Below are positions 42,468-51,133 of a stretch of DNA of 64,000 nucleotides, piece by piece. The stretch spans positions 124,001-188,000 of the forward strand of contig NZ_JABBCH010000002.1 in the NCBI RefSeq assembly GCF_012952295.1, in the 5' to 3' direction. The first letter of the stretch is position 1. Every line of letters starts with the position of its first letter. Position numbers and translations under genes: made by a program. The stretch is from Crystallibacter degradans (lineage in GTDB: Bacteria; Actinomycetota; Actinomycetes; Actinomycetales; Micrococcaceae). The notes under the pieces were generated by a model that saw only the letters and a program-made list of their open reading frames with translations, did not search any database and was not told the DNA's origin.

Positions 42468-43162
42468 ACGCCGGGCCGGGAGAGCGCTGGGTGGAGGTGG
42501 AGGAGTACCTCACCGCCACGCTCGTCGGCGAGGACGAGACGCTGGCCGCGGCCCGTGACGCCACCGTGGCCGCCGGACTGCCGCACATCGAGGTGGCCGC
42601 GCCACAGGGAAAGCTGCTGATGCTGCTGGCACGGTTGACCGGGGCGCGGAAGGTGCTGGAGATCGGCACCCTGGGCGGCTACAGCACCACGTGGCTGGCG
42701 CGCGGTCTACCGGACGACGGCGAAGTGGTCACCTGCGAGTACGAGGCGCGCCATGCCGAGGTGGCGCGGGAGAACCTGGAACGGGCCGGCGTCGGTGCGA
42801 AGGTCAGCATCCGGGTGGGTGCCGCACTGGACACGCTGCCGCAGCTCGAGGCTGAAGGAGCGGGCCCTTTTGACCTGGTCTTCATCGACGCGGATAAGGA
42901 AAACAACGCCAACTACGTCAACTGGGCGCTGAAGCTGACCCGTTCCGGCAGCCTGATCGTGGTGGACAACGTGGTCCGCGGCGGCAGCGTCCTGGATGCG
43001 GACCAGGCCGGTGCGGGTGGGGACGATGCGGAGGCGGCGGCCATCCGTGGCACGCGCGATGCCTTGGCGCTGCTGGGCAGCGATGGGCGGCTGGAGGCCA
43101 CGGCCGTGCAGACCGTCGGCTCCAAGGGCTGGGACGGCTTCGCCTTCGCGCTTGTGAAGTAG
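42464..43162 (+). CDS. Class I O-methyltransferase (catechol/caffeoyl-CoA type)
   Basis: The 232-residue enzyme uses SAM to methylate a hydroxyl group. The SAM-binding loop VLEIGTLGGYSTTWLARGL is at about 65-83, the acidic CEYEARHAEVARENL at about 92-106, and the metal-site motif LVFIDADKENNANYV at about 139-153. VVDNVVRGGSV follows. This is the typical bacterial family-3 O-methyltransferase plan. Its natural acceptor is unknown. Start ATG overlaps the stop of the upstream gene (ATGA), so the two form a small operon. Confidence 0.9.
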   Translation: MNAGPGERWVEVEEYLTATLVGEDETLAAARDATVAAGLPHIEVAAPQGKLLMLLARLTGARKVLEIGTLGGYSTTWLARGLPDDGEVVTCEYEARHAEVARENLERAGVGAKVSIRVGAALDTLPQLEAEGAGPFDLVFIDADKENNANYVNWALKLTRSGSLIVVDNVVRGGSVLDADQAGAGGDDAEAAAIRGTRDALALLGSDGRLEATAVQTVGSKGWDGFAFALVK

Positions 43163-43240
43163 GCCGGTTTCCGGCCGGAGCCGCGGACGTCTTACGATCA
43201 ACGGTATGACTGCGCCTGAATTCGCCGACCGGAACGGCTG

Positions 43241-44095
43241 ATGGGACGGCGGAACCGCGGCCGGAACCCGGAGCCGGCCGAGACTGCTGCCGGGCCCGCC
43301 GAAGGACGGTACGAAATTTCCTCCGGCGTGGCCGAACTCGTGCGGGACGCCGACGGAACGGACGCCTGGCTGCTGAAGATCAACGGGGTCCAGTCCTCGC
43401 ATGTGGTGATCGGCGAGCCCGAGCGGCTGGACTTCGAGTACATGCGCTGGATGGCGGCGCTGATCGAATCGCACTGGCCCGCAACGGGTTCACTGCGCGC
43501 GCTCCACCTGGGCGGCGGGGCCTGTTCGATGGCCCGTTACCTCGCGTCGCGCTACCCGGACGCGCGGCAGGTCGTCGTCGAAATCGATGCCAAACTTGCC
43601 GAGCTGGTCCGGCAATGGTTCGACATCCCCAAAGCGCCGCTGGTACGCATCCGCGTCGGCGAAGCCCGCGAGGTTACCGAGTCGCTGTCCGAAAACAGCC
43701 GGGACTTGATCATCCGGGACGTGTTCGCCGGCAGTCTGACGCCGGACAGCCTGGTCACGCTGGAATTCACCCAAGCGGCCCGCCGGGTGCTGGCGCCGGG
43801 CGGAATCTACCTGGTCAATTGCGGGGATACTCCGCAGCTGCTGGGCGCCCGTGCCGAGGCCGCCACCATCTCAAGCGTTTTCGAACATACCCTGATCATC
43901 GCCGATCCGCCTATGCTTAAAGGGCGGCGTTATGGCAATGTCATCATCGCCGGCAGTGACGTTCCGTTCGGCGACGACCCGCAGCTCGTGCGGGCCCTGC
44001 TGGGCGGCGCGGTCCCGGCCCAGCTCTGGGGCCGTGGCGAAGTAGCAAAGTTTTCCAGAGGCGTCGCCGTTCTGCAAGACCACGCAACGAATTAG
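43241..44095 (+). CDS. Spermidine-synthase-like SAM-dependent methyltransferase-fold protein
   Basis: The 284-residue protein has a polar N-terminal tail of about 20 residues. A Rossmann core follows: LRALHLGGGACSMARYLASR (SAM/dcSAM loop, about 87-106), VVVEIDAKLAELVRQWF (acidic end of strand 2), DLIIRDVFAGSLTPDSLV and LAPGGIYLVNCGD. Relatives are annotated spermidine synthase-like but lack evidence for polyamine synthesis. The gatekeeper motif of true SpeE is not obvious, so I would not call it speE. It lies 78 bp behind the O-methyltransferase. A string of hairpins follows its stop. Confidence 0.8.
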   Translation: MGRRNRGRNPEPAETAAGPAEGRYEISSGVAELVRDADGTDAWLLKINGVQSSHVVIGEPERLDFEYMRWMAALIESHWPATGSLRALHLGGGACSMARYLASRYPDARQVVVEIDAKLAELVRQWFDIPKAPLVRIRVGEAREVTESLSENSRDLIIRDVFAGSLTPDSLVTLEFTQAARRVLAPGGIYLVNCGDTPQLLGARAEAATISSVFEHTLIIADPPMLKGRRYGNVIIAGSDVPFGDDPQLVRALLGGAVPAQLWGRGEVAKFSRGVAVLQDHATN

Positions 44096-44119
44096 GATCG
44101 TTTCACCGAATGTTGTGAC

Positions 44120-44358
44120 TTGTCAGCAGGTTCTGTATTAGATTTAGAACGAACGGTCATGGGAGACCGTAAAAGGCCCGGGAGGGATCCGCTTTGCGGT
44201 GAACTCTTCGGAGGCAGACCGGGGACAAAATCGGCTTCGACACTATGGATGGTGGCTGGAGCACCCTGTCTGCTCAACCGGACCTGATCCGGTGCCGGAT
44301 GCCGGGAGCTGAAGCCTAATCCCCCCAAGTTAGGCCCAGCACCCGGCATCTCGGTTTT
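44120..44358 (+). ncRNA. Candidate structured small RNA with intrinsic terminator and C6 loop
   Basis: The gap contains a run of helices on the plus strand. ACGGTC/GACCGT pairs at 44153-44170 and CCGC-TTT-GCGG at 44189-44199. CTC-TTCG-GAG (a UUCG tetraloop) is at 44204-44213. GCAGAC/GTCTGC (44214-44219 with 44268-44273) encloses GGTG/CACC. ACCGGA/TCCGGT pairs at 44277-44293. A long terminator stem follows, made of GATGCCGGG/CCCGGCATC (44298-44306 with 44342-44350) and GCCTAA/TTAGGC (44314-44319 with 44330-44335), whose loop is TCCCCCCAAG, and then TCGGTTTTAAT. Possible promoter elements are TTGTCA (44120) and TTTAGA (44143). It could instead be a structured 3' region of the upstream gene. Confidence 0.55.
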
Positions 44359-44364
44359 AATCCG

Positions 44365-45825
44365 TCAGGAAACGCCCAGGAGCTGCTCGATCGGGCCGAT
44401 GCCGAAGAAGATGACAAACGCCCCGGCAACCGCCCACATCAGCGGGTGCACGTCCTTGGTCCGACCCTGCACAGCGCGAATGATGACGTAGGCGATGAAA
44501 CCGGCGCCCAGGCCGTTGGCAATCGAGTACGTGAACGGCATCAGCGTGAAGGTCAGGAAGGCCGGCAGGGCCACGCCCCAGTCCGACCAGTCGATCCGCC
44601 CTACCTGGGCCACCATCATGAAACCAACGACGACGAGCGCCGGCGCCACCGCCTCGAACGGCACCAGGTAGATCAGCGGAGTGAAGAACATGGCGACGAT
44701 GAAGAGCAGGCCTGTGACAATGCTGGCCAGTCCCGTCCGGGCCCCTTCCCCGATCCCGGCACCGGATTCAACGTAGATCTGGCTGGAGGAGACCGAAGCG
44801 CCGCCGCCGGCAATGGCGCCGGCCGCGTCGACCAGCAGCACCCGGTCCACGAGCGGGATGTTGCCTTCCTTATCGGTCAGCCCGGCTTCGTTGGCCAGAC
44901 CCACCATTGTGCCCATCGCATCGAAGAAGATGCTGAGCAGGATGGCGAAGGCCAGTAGGCTCGCGGCCGTGACGCCGAGTTCGCTGAACGCACCGAAGAT
45001 GCTGACCTGGCCGATCAGGCTCAGGTCCGGGGCAGACCAGTCCGGCAGGCTCGGAGTCACGAGGGACCAGCCGGTGGGGACGCCGGCACCTTGCGAACCG
45101 GGCTGGGCAACGGCCTCCACGATCAGGGCGAACACCGTGGCAGCCACGATGCCGATCAGGATGGCGCCTTTGACCTTCCGCACCACCAGGACCATGGTCA
45201 GGACCAGGCCGAAGATGAAGACCAAGGTGGGCCAACCCATGAGCTTGCCGTCGAAGCCCAGACCAACCGGAACGGTGGTGCCGGCAACGTCGGGGACGCG
45301 GCGGACGAACCCTGCGTTGACCAGGCCGATCAGCGCGATGAACATGCCGATGCCCACTACAATGGCCGTTTTCAGGCTCGCGGGAACAGCTTTGAAGACG
45401 GCCGTTCTGAACCCGGTCAGTACCAGGATCAGCATGGTGACACCGGACAGTACCACCAGACCCATCACATCGGGCCAGGTGAGGCCCGGGTTGCTAGCCA
45501 CAGTGACGGCAACGAACGCGTTGACGCCCAGGCCGGTCGCGAGAGCGAAAGGGTACTTCGCCCAGGCACCCATGACGATGGTCAGCACGCCGGCCACCAA
45601 CGCGGTGACGGCAGCAACGCGGGCACCACCGAGTTCATCTCCGTTGGCGTCTGCGCCGCTGAGAATCAGCGGATTGAGCACCACAATGTAGCTCATGGCA
45701 AAGAAGGTAGCCAGACCACCGCGGATTTCACGCGAGTAGTTGGAGCCTCTTTTGGTGATCTCAAAATACGTATCGACCTTGGCCAGGAAGCCTTGCTTGG
45801 TCTGTACATTTCCCTGTCGGGGCAT
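44365..45825 (-). CDS. NCS2-family purine permease (AzgA-like)
   Basis: The 486-residue protein has about 12-14 membrane spans and the hallmark starts of the AzgA-like (hypoxanthine/guanine/adenine) group: TFFAMSYIVVLNPLILSGA, then YPFALATGLGVNAFVAVTVA. AAGAIAGGGASVSSSQIYVESGAG follows later. Import of purine bases by proton symport is the family role; the exact base is not fixed by sequence. The ATG at 45823-45825 is kept because the leader up to GFLAKVDTYFEITKRGSNYSREIRGG resembles homologues. No purine riboswitch is visible before it. Confidence 0.9.
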   Translation of the reverse strand: MPRQGNVQTKQGFLAKVDTYFEITKRGSNYSREIRGGLATFFAMSYIVVLNPLILSGADANGDELGGARVAAVTALVAGVLTIVMGAWAKYPFALATGLGVNAFVAVTVASNPGLTWPDVMGLVVLSGVTMLILVLTGFRTAVFKAVPASLKTAIVVGIGMFIALIGLVNAGFVRRVPDVAGTTVPVGLGFDGKLMGWPTLVFIFGLVLTMVLVVRKVKGAILIGIVAATVFALIVEAVAQPGSQGAGVPTGWSLVTPSLPDWSAPDLSLIGQVSIFGAFSELGVTAASLLAFAILLSIFFDAMGTMVGLANEAGLTDKEGNIPLVDRVLLVDAAGAIAGGGASVSSSQIYVESGAGIGEGARTGLASIVTGLLFIVAMFFTPLIYLVPFEAVAPALVVVGFMMVAQVGRIDWSDWGVALPAFLTFTLMPFTYSIANGLGAGFIAYVIIRAVQGRTKDVHPLMWAVAGAFVIFFGIGPIEQLLGVS

Positions 45826-45898
45826 GGAGAGGTCCTCCGCAGAAGTGATGGGATGGCGCGTTTCCCATGAATCCTAACCCTCGACGTAGGCTGGAGGA

Positions 45899-46525
45899 GT
45901 GAAAAAGCTTTTCCTGAGTGCCTCCGCAGCCGTTAGGTTAGTCACGGCTGTGCTGGTGGCCGCTGCCTTTGTACTGTTTCCCACCGCCGGGGCACAAGCC
46001 CACGATGAACTCCTCTCGCAGACTCCGGAAGCCGGTGCGGTGGTGGAGGCCATGCCCGAGGAGTTGACGCTCAACTTCAGCAACGTCCCCGTGGCGCTGG
46101 GTTCCGTAGTGCAGATACAGGACTCATCGGGAACCAACTGGGCCGACGGCGAGGTGCAGATCGTGGACACCGAAGTCAGCCAGCCGATCAAGGCCGATGC
46201 GCCCGCGGGCGAGTACTCCGTGGTGTGGCGGGTGGTGTCATCGGACGCCCATCCGATCGAAGGGAACTTCACCTTCACCGTGGAATCCGGCGCGGATGAT
46301 GCGAGTGCGAGTGCAGGTGCAAGCGCCGGGGCGGGCACGGATGCCGAGGCGGGAACGCCCGAGCCGATCGAGACGCAAGAAAATCCGGCCGACGAGCCAG
46401 CAGGCATCACGGTAGCGGGCCAGACGGTTCCATGGAGCGTCCTCGGCATGGTCGCCGTGCTCGTCGTGCTTGGCATCGTCATCGGGGTGACGGCGAAGCG
46501 CCGTCTCGGCAAGGGCGGCGAGTAG
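45899..46525 (+). CDS. CopC-domain copper-binding membrane-anchored protein
   Basis: The 208-residue precursor has a signal peptide ending at AGAQA, so the mature chain starts with His (HDELLSQTPEAG), a copper ligand in CopC proteins. The CopC domain continues to VVSSDAHPIEGNFTFTV with a second conserved histidine. A low-complexity Ala/Gly/Asp/Glu linker and one C-terminal span (VPWSVLGMVAVLVVLGIVIGV) with a basic stop-transfer end follow. It probably binds copper outside the membrane. No CopD or YcnI gene is adjacent. The GTG at 45899 has GGAGG only one base upstream, which is unusually tight. Confidence 0.88.
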   Translation: MKKLFLSASAAVRLVTAVLVAAAFVLFPTAGAQAHDELLSQTPEAGAVVEAMPEELTLNFSNVPVALGSVVQIQDSSGTNWADGEVQIVDTEVSQPIKADAPAGEYSVVWRVVSSDAHPIEGNFTFTVESGADDASASAGASAGAGTDAEAGTPEPIETQENPADEPAGITVAGQTVPWSVLGMVAVLVVLGIVIGVTAKRRLGKGGE

Positions 46526-46526
46526 C

Positions 46527-47075
46527 TCAGGCGAGAAGCATGCGGCCGCCGGCAATGGCGTCGCCGACCAGTTTGGCCTGCCGCACAATCTCCCGGGTAC
46601 TGGGCGTGAGCAGATCGGCCACGCCGACCAGGTAGAGGCCCAGGGACTTCAACGTTGCCCGGAGGTCTCGGCCGAGGTTGATCCCGAGACCGCGCAGGAA
46701 CCGGCGGACCTGGTTCTGTGGGCAGTCCGTGAGCACCACGGACTCCGCCTGCAGGATGCCCTGTTCAGTGTGGATGACCCACTTCTGCTGCCGGTCCCGA
46801 CTCAGTTTGCTGGCCATCGTGCTGGGACGGACGTCCAAGCGGTGGCTGGTGGCATAGCCACGGAGCAGCCGCAGCAGTTCCGAGCGTTCCGTCAGCGAGA
46901 CCGAGTCCGTCATGACACTCCGGCGCTTGCCGGCCGTGCCCATGCCCTCCAGCACAATGGAGGCGACACCGTGCCTGCTCAATTCACTGGCCACGGCGAG
47001 GCCGGGCAGGCCGGCACCGATGACGACGGTGGTGGTGGATTCGATCGGTACGTCTGCGGGGCACACAGCACTCAC
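46527..47075 (-). CDS. Short FAD/NAD(P)-binding oxidoreductase-like protein
   Basis: The GTG at 47073-47075 is chosen because a perfect GAGGAGG ribosome site lies 7 bases upstream; a longer frame to 47141 would start before that site. The 182-residue product has an N-terminal dinucleotide-binding motif VVIGAGLPGLAVASELSRHG and a second half with ESVVLTDCPQNQVRRFL. Its end, VGVADLLTPSTREIVRQAKLVGDAIAGG, resembles the last helix of flavoprotein monooxygenases. At 182 residues it is less than half the usual length and lacks a recognisable substrate domain. It may be a shortened relative with an altered role. Confidence 0.65.
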   Translation of the reverse strand: MSAVCPADVPIESTTTVVIGAGLPGLAVASELSRHGVASIVLEGMGTAGKRRSVMTDSVSLTERSELLRLLRGYATSHRLDVRPSTMASKLSRDRQQKWVIHTEQGILQAESVVLTDCPQNQVRRFLRGLGINLGRDLRATLKSLGLYLVGVADLLTPSTREIVRQAKLVGDAIAGGRMLLA

Positions 47076-47274
47076 CGTACAGCCTCCTCGAACGGGTAGG
47101 AGAGTGCCACGGCGGCGGGATCCGCATCGGGCACAGGTCACAGGCCGAGGGAGAGCTCGACAGCGATTTCTCGAAGCCTATCCAAATTTGCCCTCCCTGA
47201 GAAGAGGCTTCTCTGCGAGTAAGCTGGGAGTAGATGGCAACGGAGCAGTTGCCCATTCGAGGGAGGCGGGAGCA

Positions 47275-48288
47275 ATGACAAACGCAACACCCGGTAATGC
47301 CAGCCGCGGCGGAACGCCCCGCGGAATCGTGGTTGGTGTGGACGGTTCGGACCAGAGCCACTGCGCGCTGGTATGGGCAGCCCAGGAGGCACAAAAACGC
47401 CGGACCCCGCTGCATGTCATCACCGCCTATACCGTTCCCGTCTTCGCCGCTTCGAGCATGGATGCCGGCTACGCCACTTTGGATGATGCGGTGATCCGCG
47501 AGGGCGCGGAAGCCGTACTTGAGCAGGCCGTGGAGAAGCTGGACGGCTACGGCGTCGAGGTTCATGCCACGGTCGAAACCGGGGACGCCGCCGGGGTGCT
47601 CCTGGAGCTGTCGGAAGAGGCGGAGCTGGTAGTCGTCGGTACGCGTGGACGCGGCGGCTTCATGGGCCGGCTGCTGGGTTCTGTCAGCAGCGCCGTCCCG
47701 GCGCACGCCCATTGCCCCTCGGTGACCATCCCGCTGGCGTGCGCTCCGCGGCTCGAAGGCATCGATTTCGAACTGCCCAAGGGCAAGGACGTCCCGGTCA
47801 AGCCCGACGACGTGGAAAAAGTTGTCCTGGTCGGCGTCGATGGCTCGGAGCAGGCACGCATGGCGACGCTCGTCGCTGCCGAGCAGGCCGCGCGCTGGGG
47901 TCGCCCGCTGCGCGTCATCTGCGCTCTGCCGCCCTTCACTGGTTCATTGGCCTGGGTGCCCGCGCCGCTGGACCGGGAGGCGCTGTACGCGGACCTCAGG
48001 ACACAGCTGGACGCCGGCGTGGCCTGGTTGCGCAGCCACTTCCCCGGCCTGCAGATCAGCGGCGAGGTCCAGGACGGATCTCCCGTGGAGCTGCTCATCG
48101 AAGCCACGCGCACGGCGGAACTGCTGGTCATGGGTACGCGCGGACGCGGTGGGTTTGCCGGCATGCTGCTCGGTTCCACCAGCCAGGGAGTCCTCCATCA
48201 CGCCAAGGGCCCCGTCATGGTGGTACCGGACGCCTATGATCCACGGCTCGAGGACCGCAAGAAGTTCGGCCCTATGCCGGAGGAATGA
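47275..48288 (+). CDS. Tandem universal stress protein (two UspA domains)
   Basis: The 337-residue protein contains two Usp domains, about 15-155 and 180-320. Each has the N-terminal VGVDGS strand and the ATP-binding G-2x-G-9x-G(S) signature: VVVGTRGRGGFMGRLLGSVS in the first and LVMGTRGRGGFAGMLLGSTS in the second. This marks the nucleotide-binding type. Such proteins support survival in stationary phase, hypoxia or oxidative stress. The ATG follows GGGAGGCGGGAGCA. It stands alone on the plus strand. Confidence 0.93.
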   Translation: MTNATPGNASRGGTPRGIVVGVDGSDQSHCALVWAAQEAQKRRTPLHVITAYTVPVFAASSMDAGYATLDDAVIREGAEAVLEQAVEKLDGYGVEVHATVETGDAAGVLLELSEEAELVVVGTRGRGGFMGRLLGSVSSAVPAHAHCPSVTIPLACAPRLEGIDFELPKGKDVPVKPDDVEKVVLVGVDGSEQARMATLVAAEQAARWGRPLRVICALPPFTGSLAWVPAPLDREALYADLRTQLDAGVAWLRSHFPGLQISGEVQDGSPVELLIEATRTAELLVMGTRGRGGFAGMLLGSTSQGVLHHAKGPVMVVPDAYDPRLEDRKKFGPMPEE

Positions 48289-48314
48289 TCGGATCCTGCC
48301 CGCAACTTCCCGTT

Positions 48315-49922
48315 TTAGGTCCAGCGGGCTCCATAGCCGTGCAGTTTGCCGTACATGTAGCCGATGGGTGTGACGCGCAGGCCGTCGTTCGGGTTCATGG
48401 CGTGAACCACCTGGCCGCCGCCGATGTAGAGCGCGACATGCCAGAAGTTTCCTTCGGTGCCCCAGAACACCAGATCTCCGGGCTGCAGATTGCCCAGCGA
48501 AACCTTGTGCGGTGCCTGGTCGTACTGTGCCGCGGCGGTGCGCGGAATCCACTTGCCCGCCGTGCCGAACGCCTGCTGCGTCAGGCCGGAGCAGTCGAAA
48601 CCCCAAGGTCCGTTGCCGGCCCATTCGTAGTAGGACTTTTTGTTTGAGGCCTTGGCGGTCGCGTAGTTGATCGCCGTCTGTGCCATGGAGTAATTCGGTG
48701 CGGGTGCGGGAGCCGGCTCCTGCTTCGGCGGAGCGGGTTTCGGCGAAGGCTTGGGTGCCGGCGCGGGGGCCGGGGGTGGTGCAGGTGCAGGGGCCGGTGC
48801 GCGTTCGGGCTCGGGTGCAGGTTGCGGTGCCCGGTCCGGTGCGGGTGCCGGAGCGGCAGCAGGTGGGGCCGGGGGAGCCACCGGTGCGGAAGGCGCCGAC
48901 GGGGTGCTGGGGGTGGCCGGAGCCGGAGAAGCCGGGGCCGGCGTGATGCCGTCCGCGGCCGGAACGACCATCGCAGATGCCCCCGCCGGGCTTCCGTTAT
49001 TGCCGGAGGCAGGTTGGTTGGTGGCGCCTGCGGCCGGCTGTGCGGCTGCCTGGCGTTCGGACGCAGCCACCAGAGCCTCGAACTGGCGTTGCTGCTCGGC
49101 TTCTTCCAGTGCGGAGATCCGCTGGTTCTCCTCGGCGACGCTGGTGCCGCGGAGTTCGGCCAGATGGTCCAGCAGGACCTGGCGCTGTTCTTCCTGCTTG
49201 CTGACGAGCTGCTCGTGGGCGGCGCTGGCGGCCTTGGCGTTCGACTCCGCGGCCTTGGCCGCGGCAGCCGCGTCCTGGGCGGCTTCTTCGGCTTCCGAAA
49301 CGTGGAGTTCCCAGGCTGCCCATAGCTGGGCTGCCTGCTGGGCAGAGGTCAGGGTTTGGAACCGGTTGTCGGACAGTGCGTCCAGGGTGGACGCCTTGTA
49401 GAGCACTTCGTCCGCATCGGCGCTGGCCAGCAGGGAGCTCAAACCCGGGTTGACGCCACCATTGCGGTACAGCTCACCCGCCAGCTGGCCCACCTGGTCC
49501 TGAACCGCTTCGAAGTATTCACCGGCCTTCTTCGCCTTGCCGCGAGCGTCCTCCAGCTCGGACGTGCGGTCCTGCTGGATGAGCAGGGCGGTGCTGTAGT
49601 TGTTCTGCGACTGCATCGTCTCGTAGCGGGCGCTTTCCAGCTCCCCGCTGGCCGCGCGCAGCTGCTCTTCGATCCGTTCGACGAGCGCCTTCGTCGCCTC
49701 GGCGTCCCCCTTGGCCGCGTCAATGTCCTTGTCAGACAGGGCGGGACTGGCGGGAATCTGCACTGTGGACACTGAAACCTGCGGCAGTTCGCCCGTGGGT
49801 GCCGCGACGGCCGGTGGCAGGCCGGCTGTGGTGAGCAAAGCGACAGTGGCAGCCGCGAGCGAAATGGTGCGCACCGGCGTCGTGCGTTTTGAACGGGCAG
49901 AGCGCCCTTCAGGCATCCCCAT
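48315..49922 (-). CDS. Secreted NlpC/P60 peptidoglycan endopeptidase with coiled coil (RipA-like)
   Basis: The 535-residue protein has a signal peptide (basic head RSKRTT, core ISLAAATVALLTTAGLPPAVAA) and a long coiled coil of about 60-290 (ALVERIEEQLRAASGELESA, QEEQRQVLLDHLAELRG). An extended Pro/Ala-rich wall-spanning linker covers about 290-420. The C-terminal NlpC/P60 domain shows catalytic Cys in WGFDCSGLTQQAFG, His in FWHVALYIGGGQVVHAM, and a downstream polar residue. It cleaves stem-peptide bonds during growth or cell separation. The ATG at 49922 is 8 bases behind GGGGGA. A cloverleaf-like leader lies just upstream. Confidence 0.93.
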   Translation of the reverse strand: MGMPEGRSARSKRTTPVRTISLAAATVALLTTAGLPPAVAAPTGELPQVSVSTVQIPASPALSDKDIDAAKGDAEATKALVERIEEQLRAASGELESARYETMQSQNNYSTALLIQQDRTSELEDARGKAKKAGEYFEAVQDQVGQLAGELYRNGGVNPGLSSLLASADADEVLYKASTLDALSDNRFQTLTSAQQAAQLWAAWELHVSEAEEAAQDAAAAAKAAESNAKAASAAHEQLVSKQEEQRQVLLDHLAELRGTSVAEENQRISALEEAEQQRQFEALVAASERQAAAQPAAGATNQPASGNNGSPAGASAMVVPAADGITPAPASPAPATPSTPSAPSAPVAPPAPPAAAPAPAPDRAPQPAPEPERAPAPAPAPPPAPAPAPKPSPKPAPPKQEPAPAPAPNYSMAQTAINYATAKASNKKSYYEWAGNGPWGFDCSGLTQQAFGTAGKWIPRTAAAQYDQAPHKVSLGNLQPGDLVFWGTEGNFWHVALYIGGGQVVHAMNPNDGLRVTPIGYMYGKLHGYGARWT

Positions 49923-49951
49923 GTGTACGGTCCCCCAGCTGCAAGTGAGCA

Positions 49952-50043
49952 GTGAATGCGCACGTTCAGGAACGGCCGATCACGGGATCGAGGCGGTCTC
50001 AGGCCCACTAAGAAGGCCGAACGGGAGACCGGGCTGCATTCAC
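49952..50043 (-). ncRNA. Candidate cis-regulatory leader RNA (cloverleaf-like) of the NlpC/P60 gene
   Basis: On the minus strand GTGAATGC and GCATTCAC close a 92-nt region with a perfect 8-bp helix. Inside lie GGTCTC/GAGACC (with inner GGCC/GGCC), CGATC-CCGT-GATCG, and CGTT-CCTG-AACG. The four-helix arrangement ends 29 nt before the start codon. It does not match the cyclic di-AMP (ydaO) riboswitch consensus that precedes some actinobacterial wall-hydrolase genes. A regulatory role is inferred. Confidence 0.5.
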
Positions 50044-50204
50044 AACTCCTTGAGAATATGCATCCCTAGTCACTTTGGCAACATTTGTCCCATTGGAAAC
50101 ATTAGTAACAACAGTGTAGTTCTGTCGCTATTGTGCAGGGCGTGTCGCAGAAACGGACGTGACTTTGCCAGGGCGATCCGCAGTGGATGGGGTGGGCGGA
50201 AACG

Positions 50205-51131
50205 TCAGTCGTGGTGACGGGTTTCGTGATCGGCGTGGGACACCGGCTCGATCTGGAAGGTGCAGTGTTCGGTATCGAAATGGCTGCCCAGGCACCCGGA
50301 AAGCCGGTCCAGCACGCGGTCGATGCCCTCGGCATTAAGGGTCTCGTCGGCCACCACTACATGCGCCGAGAACACCGGGACGCCGGACGTAATGGTCCAG
50401 ATGTGGATGTCGTGGACGTCCACCACGCCGTCGGCGCTCATGATGTGTTCGCGGATGCTGGCCACGTCCACGTTCTTGGGTGTCGCCTCGAGCAGTACAT
50501 TGACGACGTCGCGCAGCAGGCTCCAGGCGCGCGGCAGGATCATCACGGCAATCAGGATGGAGGCGAACGTGTCCGCCTGGACGAAGCCTGTCACGGCAAT
50601 AACGACGGCGGCGACAATCACCGCCACCGAGCCCAGCAGGTCCCCGAGCACCTCCAGATAGGCGCCGCGGACGTTGAGGCTTTCCTTGTGCCCGCCGTGA
50701 AGGATCAGCAGGCAGACGAAATTTGCGACGGCGCCGAGCACGGCCGTCAGGAGCATCGCGCCGGTATGGATCTCCGGCGTCTGCCCGAACCGGCGCAGCG
50801 CCTCCAGGAAAATGATGACCGCAATGACGATCAGCACCATGGCATTGGCCAGTGCCGCCAGGACTTCGGCGCGCTGGTAGCCGTAGGTGCGTTTGTCCGA
50901 GGGTGGCCGTGTGGCAATCCACGCGGCCAGCAGGGCAATCGAGACACCTGCCGCGTCAGACAGCATGTGGCCGGCGTCGGCCAGCAGGGCAAGGGAGCCG
51001 GAGATGAAGGCGCCGATAATCTGGATGACCACCACGGCAAGCGTGATGGCGACCACCCAGATGAGCTTCTTGCGGTGTTTGGCGGCCGCGGTGCCGGAAG
51101 CGGGCAGTCCGTGGCTGTGTCCGTGGCCCAT
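50205..51131 (-). CDS. Cation diffusion facilitator metal exporter
   Basis: The 308-residue protein begins with the His-rich GHGHSHGLP and has six membrane spans. It carries the CDF metal-site pattern in TM2 (LALLADAGHMLSDAAGVSIAL, HxxxD) and a matching one in TM5. A cytoplasmic ferredoxin-like C-terminal domain follows (VVDVHDIHIWTITSGVPVFS). It should export zinc or a similar divalent metal using protons. The ATG at 51129-51131 lies 3 bp behind the metallopeptidase stop; the alternative start 51143 would overlap that gene. Both genes probably share a message. Confidence 0.92.
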   Translation of the reverse strand: MGHGHSHGLPASGTAAAKHRKKLIWVVAITLAVVVIQIIGAFISGSLALLADAGHMLSDAAGVSIALLAAWIATRPPSDKRTYGYQRAEVLAALANAMVLIVIAVIIFLEALRRFGQTPEIHTGAMLLTAVLGAVANFVCLLILHGGHKESLNVRGAYLEVLGDLLGSVAVIVAAVVIAVTGFVQADTFASILIAVMILPRAWSLLRDVVNVLLEATPKNVDVASIREHIMSADGVVDVHDIHIWTITSGVPVFSAHVVVADETLNAEGIDRVLDRLSGCLGSHFDTEHCTFQIEPVSHADHETRHHD

Positions 51132-51133
51132 GC

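Noticed and set aside
44120-44358. tmRNA, SRP RNA, 6S RNA or a purine riboswitch
   Set aside because: None of the conserved sequence blocks of these RNAs is visible, and the permease nearby is transcribed away from this region on the other strand.
49952-50043. Cyclic di-AMP (ydaO) riboswitch before the NlpC/P60 gene
   Set aside because: The expected conserved blocks (GGGUGAAU-like and CCGAAUCC-like) are absent, although the position would fit.
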